In this document: positions 14,968 to 21,803 of the stretch, piece after piece
Layout of the letters: each line of letters opens with the position of its first letter
How positions within the stretch are numbered: the first letter of the stretch is position 1
DNA from: an uncultured Saprospiraceae bacterium
Lineage (GTDB): Bacteria > Bacteroidota > Bacteroidia > Chitinophagales > Saprospiraceae
Reading direction: 5' to 3'
Length of the DNA: 21,803 nucleotides
Assembly: GCA_937969485.1 (NCBI GenBank)
Contig: CALBVQ010000230.1
Span: 1-21,803, forward strand
Translations under genes and position numbers: made by a program
The notes under the pieces: model-generated
The model's database searches: none
What the model saw: only the letters and a program-made list of their open reading frames with translations
Told to the model about the DNA's origin: nothing

Positions 14968-17900
14968 ATGTTGAAACGTATACCCTTATTATTAATCTTC
15001 ATATTTCTTCTTTACGGTGCAGATTTATTAGAACAGCCAGCTAATGACGAATGTGCTAATCCAACCGCAATCACAGATCTAGACGGATCTTGTATTACTT
15101 ACAATACTGTAGGTGCAACTTTTGATGTTGTGCAAGGAAGCTGTTTTATAGGTACAGATGTTCCCAATGTATGGTTTAGTTTTGTTGCTGATGGGCCTAC
15201 AGTTAGTGTAGATTGGGATAATTTCGGTGCGGGAAATCGTATGAATATAGCATTGGCAGAAGTTACTGATTGTTCAGTTGCGGGGATTACGCAGCTTCAG
15301 TGTGGAAGCGCTTTGCCTGGGCAGATAATCAACTTTACTGGACTTGTGACAGGAAATACTTACTATTTCTTTGTTAGTCTTCCTACGATGACAGGAAGTT
15401 TTGAAGGTGATTTTGAAATGTGTGTGACAAACCTAGAGAGTTCTGCTCCAGCTAACGATGATGCATGTGATGCGACGGTAATAACTGCAAATGGTACATG
15501 TAATGACGGGACTACTATAGATGCAACTGGTGATTTTGCAGGTAATTTTTCTACTTGTGTAGATCCTCCTGATCAGGGAGTTTTCTTTGTTTTTACAGCA
15601 ACTGCAGGTAATGTTTTAGCAGAAATAGACATAAATAATTTGGGTGGCCCAGGAGAGTATACTGTGGCTTTTGGTCAATTTCTATCTGGATGTAACGATG
15701 CATTTACTTTTAATCCAGATGTGTTTTGTGGAGATTCAGGCACAGATATAATAGGTGATGCATACATAGAGCCGGGGGAGCAGTACTACATCTATGTAGC
15801 AACAACTGAAGCAAATGAAGGACAATTTGAATTGTGTGTAACACAGATAGGTCCACCGCCAGGATGTAGTGCGAATAACAGTTGTAATACAGCGGAAACA
15901 ATTGGCGGAATAGTATCTGGAGCTGGTCCGTCGTGCGTTGATGGCTGTAATACACTTGCGTCACCAGGTGGTATAGACGGGCTAGGATGTAATTTAACAA
16001 TAGAAGAAACTGTTTGGTACGAATTTACCACAGATGCCTTAGCAAATTTTGCGAGTATTCAAGTTACAAGCACGGAAATTGATGACCCTATTGTTCAAGT
16101 TTTTCAGTGGAACTGTTCAGGTTCACCAACTGCAGTTGGAGGATGCACCACTGGTTCCAATGGAGAGCTAGAAGTACTTGATCTTAATGTAGCTGCGAAT
16201 ACAACCTACCTCATAGCTGTAAGTAATGAATTTGGAGAGGGAGGGAATTTTGAACTTTGTGTATTAACATTTGAAGATGGAAGTAGCTGTGCTACTGAAA
16301 CCTCATTAGAGGTTGTGCCAGGCAGCCCTTCACTAGGTTCACCTGATGATGGACCATATTTACCAGGCGAATCGGTAACTTATCGTTTCCGCATTGATAA
16401 TTATCATGCTGATCCAGTAGGATCTGGAAATAATTGTCAATGGCTACAAGGAATTGTTCCGATATTTGGTAATGGATGGGACACTAACTCTTTTAACGGT
16501 GCTGATTTTACTGTATCACAGCAATATGCTGGGGTATGGAGTTGGTATCCTCAAGCAGCATTAACTTACCAATCTACATCCATAATTTACGAAATAGAGG
16601 ATCTCGATATGGATGGTGATATAGACATATGTACCATAAATGATTTTGATTGTGCTGGAGATGGTGTAGCACCTGGAGACCCTATGCCAGCTGGTTGGTT
16701 TGCTAGTCAAGGTGCAGGGAATCCTAACTTTACTTTTGGAGATGGTGGATGTTGCAGTTGTGACATGCCAGGACCTAATGAAGCTTGGGAAGTGGTATTC
16801 ACAATTAGTACTTTGGAATATGTAGAATGTTCTGGGCCGCCTGAAGAAACTGACTTAAGTGTAAGGGTATTTACTTTTGCTGATGGTGAGACTGGATCTT
16901 GGGCTAATCCGAATGTAGAATCAATCTGTGGGCAAGATAATCCTCAATCTGTTAGTAGAACATTAAACTGTTGTCTTGGACCAGAAGCTCTGCCTGAAAC
17001 AGCAACTGTTTGTCCAGGAGATGCACTTGGTATTGTATTGGAAACTGATCCTCCAAATCCAGATGCAACCTATTCTTGGGTAGTTCAGAACTCTGGAAAT
17101 ACAAGTGGAGCAATGGATGGGGCAGGACAAGTAATAGGTGATGTAATAACGAATAATACAACATCAACTCAGACAGTAACTTATCTAGTTACCGCGATCG
17201 ACGATAGTGGTTGTCCAGGAGAAGAAACACAAGTAATAGTGACAATTTTACCAGCCATTGATGTAGATGCTGGAGATGATATAGATGGCTGTACAGGTGT
17301 TAATGCAGTTTTAGGAGGAAGTCCTACCGCTACAGGAGGTGGAGGATTATTTACGTATGACTGGGGTGATGCTTCAGTGGATAATATTGCAAACCCTACT
17401 GTTTCGCCATCACTTTCTTCAATATTTGTTCTTACTGTAACTGATAATAATGGTTGTTCTTCTACAGATGAAGTTGAACTGTTCATCAACCCGAGTTTCG
17501 ATGTTGAAATAGAAGGAGATACTGCTTTGTGTTTTAATGATTTAGAAACTACGCTGACTGCTTCTCCTCAAGGAGGAACTCCGAATTATATGTTTGATTG
17601 GAATGGCGCTGGAATAAATGGTTTCCCTGGACAAATTCTTAATTATAACGGTGGACTTGTAGGACCTGGAGATTATGTTATGACAGTTACGGTTACGGAT
17701 AACTTCGGTTGTACAGGAGAGACAGAGATAGGAATTAATATTTTACAAGAGCCAACATTATTTATCGTTTCTTCACCTGAAAGTGCACAGTTCTGTCCTG
17801 GGGGGTCAGTCATGTTACAGGCAGCCGCAGTAAATGGTGAGTTTGGTGTAACATATTCCTATGACTGGATAACGCCAACAGGAGGATTTTTGAATGGTCA

Positions 17901-20900
17901 AACCATCAATGTTACAGAGGCAGGAGAGTACATATTGGAGGTTACCGATGATTTGCTTGGTTGCTTAATAGAAGGGACTATTACAGTTGAAGAGGTTTTA
18001 CCACCAGAACCAGTAATTGTTGCACCTCAAGGTTTATGTAATAATGATGAAGTTTTTATTGGTACAGAAATAGAATACGAAGAGTATTTATGGGATACTG
18101 GAGAAACTACAGATAGTATTTTTGTAGGCCCCGGATCTTATTCAGTTACAGTAACCAGTGCTGCTGGTTGTACAGGAGAGGAAGTCATTACCATTAATCC
18201 GCTTGCAGATCCTGCAGTGACCATCAGTGGTTCTTCAACATTCTGTGTTGGTTCGTCTTCAATTTTAAGTGTAAGTGATCAATTTTCTACATTTGAATGG
18301 ACTGATGAGGCAGGAAATGTGATAGGAGATACAGATACTTTATTTGTAACGGATGAAGATACGTATAATGTTCTAGTGACTGACATGAACGGGTGTTCAG
18401 CTACTAGCTTGATAGAGGTTACCATTCAAGATTTCTTAGTGCCAAATATTGCTGGAGATACCTCAATTTGTCCAGCGGCTTGTTCTGAATTAGATGCTGG
18501 ATCTGGTTATGTAAGTTATGAGTGGTCTACAACTGAAGTTACTCAGATGATAACTGTATGCGATCCAGGTACATATTCTGTTACAGTTTATGATGCGGGC
18601 GGTTGTACAGGTGAGCAGATTAAGACAATTACGGTAAATGATTTACCTACACCTCAAATATTAGGAGACAACAATCTAACGTCATTTTGTCCTGGAGGAA
18701 ATTTGCAATTAGATGCAGGTTCAGGTTATACTGCCTATGAGTGGAGTACTACCGAGGGAAATCAAAATATCACCGTTTCTGAAGAAGGCACATATTCAGT
18801 AACTGTAACGGATGCTGAAGGTTGTACTGGTGAAACCACGATAGATGTAACACTTAATACTCCTCCTACACCAGATTTTGGAGGTTCTACGACTTTCTGT
18901 CCTGGTGATTCTGTATTAATTACTCCTGAAGGAGGATATGTGATGTATGAAATTGATTTAGATAATAATGGAGTATTCGATGTAAATACAATGACTAATG
19001 ATCCATTCTATGTGTCTGCAGTTGGCTTTTCGAATATAGTGGTGACTGATGCAAATGGTTGTACGGGAAGCGTTATTGTTGAGGTAAATGAATTTTCGTT
19101 ACCATCTCCGCAAGCATCAAGCGATACATTTTCGTATTGTACTGACGGATCTGTTTTTATCGGTTTGACAGAGGATTTTACTTCGATAGATTGGTATCTT
19201 GACAATGTGTTGGTTGGGAGTGGGCAATCGATTCAAGTGAGTGAGGCTGGAGACTATCTTGCTGTAGTTACTGATGAAAATTCTTGTCTTACAGAAGCAA
19301 CAACAACTGTGATCGAGTCTACAGAGTTGACACCTACAATTACGGGAACGACTGCAATATGCGACAATACACCGATCACACTTGATGCGGGAGAAGGTTA
19401 TGCAATTTATGACTGGGGGACATTAGGTGATAGTCAAATGATCGAGGTTACAGAAGAAGGAACCTATACAGTTACAGTAACTGATGCAGGTGGTTGTTCG
19501 GGGGAAGACGATATAGTTGTAACTAGCTCGACTACACCCGTAGCTGAAGTGGTAAGTGCCGCAGAAATTTGTAATAACTCAGATGGAGACAACTCTTCAA
19601 CTTTGGATTTTATATCCTTTGTCACAGGAGCTCAGGGATTCTGGTCGGATGATTCAGGAGTAGGAGTCGATTTGCTAACTGATTTGACTAGCGTAGATTT
19701 TGATGGTGTTTTAGCTGGGACCTATGAATTTACCTATACTACATCGATAGCAATTGATCCATGTCAAGATGTAGAATACACTCTTTCGATTGAGGTAGGA
19801 GATTGTTTATGTCCTAGTGTAGCAGTGGGTGATTTACAACCAATCTGTACAACAGCTGGGTTAATAGATTTAGATACAGTTCAGATTACCGCTGAGCCAG
19901 GAACGTGGAGTGTGACTCAGGGAGATCCTGCGATTTTGAATGGAAATATTGTAGATCCAACTAACGGATCGGCAGGTGATTATATTTTAACTTTTACTCT
20001 TGACAATCCACAAGATGATTGTGATGCTTTCAATACGGTAGAATTGCAAATCATTTCTCCACCAAATCCGGGAGTGTTTGATGATGCTGAAATTGTGTGT
20101 TTCAATGAAGGTACAATGGTTAATTTGTTTGATCTCATTGAAGGAGAAGATGGAGGAGGAGAGTGGGTTGAGACTTCAGCAATCACATCAACAGGAACTG
20201 CATTTGATATGACAGGAGCCTTTAACACAACAGACCAGTTTACAGGTACCTATACTTTTATGTACACAGTACAAGGAGTATCTCCATGTTCTAGTGAGTC
20301 GGTAGAAGTTATAGTAATGGTGGAGCCAGCTCCAGTTGCCAACGCTGGAGATGACAAAATGCTAAATTGTGATTTACTTATTGTTGAAATAGGAACAGAC
20401 GCTTCTATAGGAAATGGACTTTCATACGGATGGACTGAACTCAAGGGCGAGCAAATATCCAATGACACAGACCCAATTGTAAATGTTGATAATGAAGGTA
20501 CGTACGTAATGGAAGTTACAGATTTGAACCAATGTGTAGATACAGATACGGTAGAGGTCACAATAAATACTGACTTTCCAGACGTAGTGACAGAGGGCAA
20601 TGATCCTTTCTGCAATAACGAAAGTACTGGAACGATTGTAGCTGAAGCAACCGGTGGTGACGGTCCCTACGAATATTCGCTAGATAACGGTCAAACTTGG
20701 ACTGATGCAAATTCATTTTTGGATTTACCGTCAGGAACTTATACAGTTTTGGTTCAAGACCAAAATACATGTACTGGAGAAGTTGAGATTGTGCTAGATA
20801 ATCCAGATGTTTTCGTAGCGGACTTAGGTCCAAATATTTTTGCAGCTAATATTACAGATACACTAATTAGTTTAGATATTACTGGTGGTGATGAAAATCT

Positions 20901-21357
20901 TCAAGCAGCGATCTGGACGGTAAATGATTCAATAGTATGTGAAGGACCAGAGTGTCTATCATATGTAGTAAATGCTGAAGGAGGTGCAGAAGTGTGCGTT
21001 ACAGCGACTAACATTGACGGTTGTGTGGATAGTGCATGTATTGTTATTAGAAGTTTGGATATAAATATTTCTTACACTGGAAATACTTTTACTCCGAATG
21101 ACGATGGCAATAACGATGTGTTTTACATTCAAGGTGGATCGGACATTGAAGAAGTGAATTACTTTAGGATTTACAATAGGTGGGGTGAGCAAATTTTTAG
21201 TCAAGAATCGTTTCCTCCTAATGATGTCTCGTATGGCTGGAATGGGAAATTTAAAGGTAAAACTCTTAATCCAGGTGTTTATGTTTATACATATGAAGTC
21301 TCTTATGATAATGGTACCACTGAATTGTTATTTGGTGATGTAACCATTGTCAATTAG
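14968..21357 (+). CDS. Giant multi-domain surface adhesin-like protein with T9SS type B (CHU_C) sorting domain
   Basis: The 2129-aa product has an N-terminal hydrophobic leader (about 1-20). Three related Cys-containing blocks of about 130-140 aa follow (about 25-155, 160-295, 300-440), the first two starting with PAND and the third with a variant. A distinctive region of about 230 aa (442-669) comes next, ending in a CC pair; I do not recognise its family. Two Ig/PKD-like modules (about 675-841) and nine roughly 65-90-aa Ig-like repeats (842-1521) follow. Three longer modules (about 1522-1800), a PKD-like module, and a SprB-like repeat near 1873-1950 lead to the C-terminal type B sorting domain (about 2032-2129), with TFTPNDDGNNDVF, IYNRWGEQIF and a WNG motif. 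No catalytic motif is visible. By analogy with similar T9SS type B cargo it is a cell-surface or released adhesin; its ligand is unknown. It lies between two other secreted-protein genes on the same strand but has its own upstream region. Confidence 0.9.
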   Translation: MLKRIPLLLIFIFLLYGADLLEQPANDECANPTAITDLDGSCITYNTVGATFDVVQGSCFIGTDVPNVWFSFVADGPTVSVDWDNFGAGNRMNIALAEVTDCSVAGITQLQCGSALPGQIINFTGLVTGNTYYFFVSLPTMTGSFEGDFEMCVTNLESSAPANDDACDATVITANGTCNDGTTIDATGDFAGNFSTCVDPPDQGVFFVFTATAGNVLAEIDINNLGGPGEYTVAFGQFLSGCNDAFTFNPDVFCGDSGTDIIGDAYIEPGEQYYIYVATTEANEGQFELCVTQIGPPPGCSANNSCNTAETIGGIVSGAGPSCVDGCNTLASPGGIDGLGCNLTIEETVWYEFTTDALANFASIQVTSTEIDDPIVQVFQWNCSGSPTAVGGCTTGSNGELEVLDLNVAANTTYLIAVSNEFGEGGNFELCVLTFEDGSSCATETSLEVVPGSPSLGSPDDGPYLPGESVTYRFRIDNYHADPVGSGNNCQWLQGIVPIFGNGWDTNSFNGADFTVSQQYAGVWSWYPQAALTYQSTSIIYEIEDLDMDGDIDICTINDFDCAGDGVAPGDPMPAGWFASQGAGNPNFTFGDGGCCSCDMPGPNEAWEVVFTISTLEYVECSGPPEETDLSVRVFTFADGETGSWANPNVESICGQDNPQSVSRTLNCCLGPEALPETATVCPGDALGIVLETDPPNPDATYSWVVQNSGNTSGAMDGAGQVIGDVITNNTTSTQTVTYLVTAIDDSGCPGEETQVIVTILPAIDVDAGDDIDGCTGVNAVLGGSPTATGGGGLFTYDWGDASVDNIANPTVSPSLSSIFVLTVTDNNGCSSTDEVELFINPSFDVEIEGDTALCFNDLETTLTASPQGGTPNYMFDWNGAGINGFPGQILNYNGGLVGPGDYVMTVTVTDNFGCTGETEIGINILQEPTLFIVSSPESAQFCPGGSVMLQAAAVNGEFGVTYSYDWITPTGGFLNGQTINVTEAGEYILEVTDDLLGCLIEGTITVEEVLPPEPVIVAPQGLCNNDEVFIGTEIEYEEYLWDTGETTDSIFVGPGSYSVTVTSAAGCTGEEVITINPLADPAVTISGSSTFCVGSSSILSVSDQFSTFEWTDEAGNVIGDTDTLFVTDEDTYNVLVTDMNGCSATSLIEVTIQDFLVPNIAGDTSICPAACSELDAGSGYVSYEWSTTEVTQMITVCDPGTYSVTVYDAGGCTGEQIKTITVNDLPTPQILGDNNLTSFCPGGNLQLDAGSGYTAYEWSTTEGNQNITVSEEGTYSVTVTDAEGCTGETTIDVTLNTPPTPDFGGSTTFCPGDSVLITPEGGYVMYEIDLDNNGVFDVNTMTNDPFYVSAVGFSNIVVTDANGCTGSVIVEVNEFSLPSPQASSDTFSYCTDGSVFIGLTEDFTSIDWYLDNVLVGSGQSIQVSEAGDYLAVVTDENSCLTEATTTVIESTELTPTITGTTAICDNTPITLDAGEGYAIYDWGTLGDSQMIEVTEEGTYTVTVTDAGGCSGEDDIVVTSSTTPVAEVVSAAEICNNSDGDNSSTLDFISFVTGAQGFWSDDSGVGVDLLTDLTSVDFDGVLAGTYEFTYTTSIAIDPCQDVEYTLSIEVGDCLCPSVAVGDLQPICTTAGLIDLDTVQITAEPGTWSVTQGDPAILNGNIVDPTNGSAGDYILTFTLDNPQDDCDAFNTVELQIISPPNPGVFDDAEIVCFNEGTMVNLFDLIEGEDGGGEWVETSAITSTGTAFDMTGAFNTTDQFTGTYTFMYTVQGVSPCSSESVEVIVMVEPAPVANAGDDKMLNCDLLIVEIGTDASIGNGLSYGWTELKGEQISNDTDPIVNVDNEGTYVMEVTDLNQCVDTDTVEVTINTDFPDVVTEGNDPFCNNESTGTIVAEATGGDGPYEYSLDNGQTWTDANSFLDLPSGTYTVLVQDQNTCTGEVEIVLDNPDVFVADLGPNIFAANITDTLISLDITGGDENLQAAIWTVNDSIVCEGPECLSYVVNAEGGAEVCVTATNIDGCVDSACIVIRSLDINISYTGNTFTPNDDGNNDVFYIQGGSDIEEVNYFRIYNRWGEQIFSQESFPPNDVSYGWNGKFKGKTLNPGVYVYTYEVSYDNGTTELLFGDVTIVN
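17491..19530 (+). repeat. Nine Ig-like repeats in the adhesin gene
   Basis: Residues 842-1521 comprise about nine repeats of about 65-90 aa. The recurring pattern is a Cys in an FCPG- or ICPG-like motif, then LDAGSGY, YEWSTTE, a GTYSVTVTDA-like strand and a closing GCTGE. The best conserved copies are at about 18440-18850 and 19320-19530. The paired cysteines suggest one intradomain disulfide per repeat. They resemble the Ig-like domains associated with CHU_C proteins. Confidence 0.8.
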
Positions 21358-21489
21358 CAATATGTCGGGAATTTGACAGTTTGATTGTAACTTGGCAATT
21401 TTCTGAGGGTGTGATTAGATATTTCTGTCCAATAATAGTGTGCGATCTTTTCGCGCGCATTAAAGTAGTATAATACTAATCCCTTATTT

Positions 21490-21803
21490 ATGAAGTTGAG
21501 ATTTTGGTTTGCCAATTTAGTTTTCCTGTTGGCAGTGACACAAGGTAATTCACAGTGTTCTATTTTAGATCCATTGGACATTATTGACCTTACGCCTCTT
21601 ACCGCTAATTTACTGATTGAAGGTGCTACCAATGATGATCTATCAGGAGATCAAGACGTGGTAGGAGTTTTATTGGAGTTCGAGCATACTCAAGTTGGAG
21701 ATTTGACAATTGAGTTGACATCTCCATCTGGTCAGTCAATTGTTCTTATAGGGCCCACAGGTTCTTTTGGAAATACCTCGTTAACAGATTGGGAAGTACT
21801 TTT
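21490..21803 (+). CDS. Secreted protein with proprotein-convertase P (Homo B) domain, 3' end outside window
   Basis: An open frame runs from the ATG at 21490 to the window edge, giving 104 complete codons without a stop. The N-terminus is a signal peptide (about 1-22, hydrophobic FANLVFLLAV). From about residue 35 the sequence matches a P/Homo B domain, including VVGVLLEFEHTQVGDLTIEL and LTSPSGQSIVLIGP. In Bacteroidota, P domains often occur in T9SS cargo as binding or stability modules beside other surface domains, so this is probably a further T9SS cargo; the sorting domain itself is not visible. The gap to the previous gene is 132 bp with no clear terminator, so read-through from the adhesin gene is possible. 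Confidence 0.85.
   Translation, partial: MKLRFWFANLVFLLAVTQGNSQCSILDPLDIIDLTPLTANLLIEGATNDDLSGDQDVVGVLLEFEHTQVGDLTIELTSPSGQSIVLIGPTGSFGNTSLTDWEVL

Overview
The window looks like the chromosome of an AT-rich member of the Bacteroidota (Flavobacteriia/Cryomorphaceae-like is my inference). The evidence is a type IX secretion (T9SS) type A C-terminal sorting domain, a T9SS type B (CHU_C, gliding-associated) sorting domain, PKD, SprB-like and Ig-like repeats, a TonB-dependent receptor with an N-terminal carboxypeptidase-regulatory-like domain, TAnnTTTG-type promoter boxes, and few Shine-Dalgarno sequences. No mobile-element gene, CRISPR array, tRNA or rRNA was recognised.

Layout. Positions 1-756 hold no gene but carry a 140-bp imperfect direct repeat (1-140 and 417-556). 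Positions 757-4966 form a tight minus-strand operon read from right to left: a conserved protein of unknown function, then era, der, rfbC and rfbD, with junctions of -1 to +2 bp. It joins two ribosome-assembly GTPases to the last two steps of dTDP-L-rhamnose synthesis. Divergently, at 5021, lies a NadR-like P-loop kinase/ATPase. It is followed by a TPP (THI-box) riboswitch at about 5590-5685, which leads into an 819-aa TonB-dependent receptor, very probably a transporter for thiamine or a related compound. Positions 8257-8749 are a gene-free gap between convergent genes, followed by a small outer-membrane beta-barrel-like protein on the minus strand (8750-9349).

The right half encodes secreted surface proteins on the plus strand. 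The first is a 1708-aa zinc metallopeptidase of reprolysin-like type (HETGHNFDATHD) with a jelly-roll-like domain, 13 PKD-like modules (12 of them as six alternating A/B pairs) and a type A sorting domain. A strong intrinsic terminator follows it. The second is a 2129-aa multi-domain adhesin-like protein with a type B sorting domain. The third is the start of another secreted protein carrying a proprotein-convertase P (Homo B) domain, cut by the window end. The three appear to be independent T9SS cargo genes clustered together.

The points most worth following up are the TPP riboswitch with its receptor and the adjacent NadR-like kinase, the invariant cysteine spacing across PKD domain junctions in the protease, the unknown gene translationally coupled to era, and the 140-bp intergenic repeat. 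I see no clear sign of a wholly new defence or mobile system.
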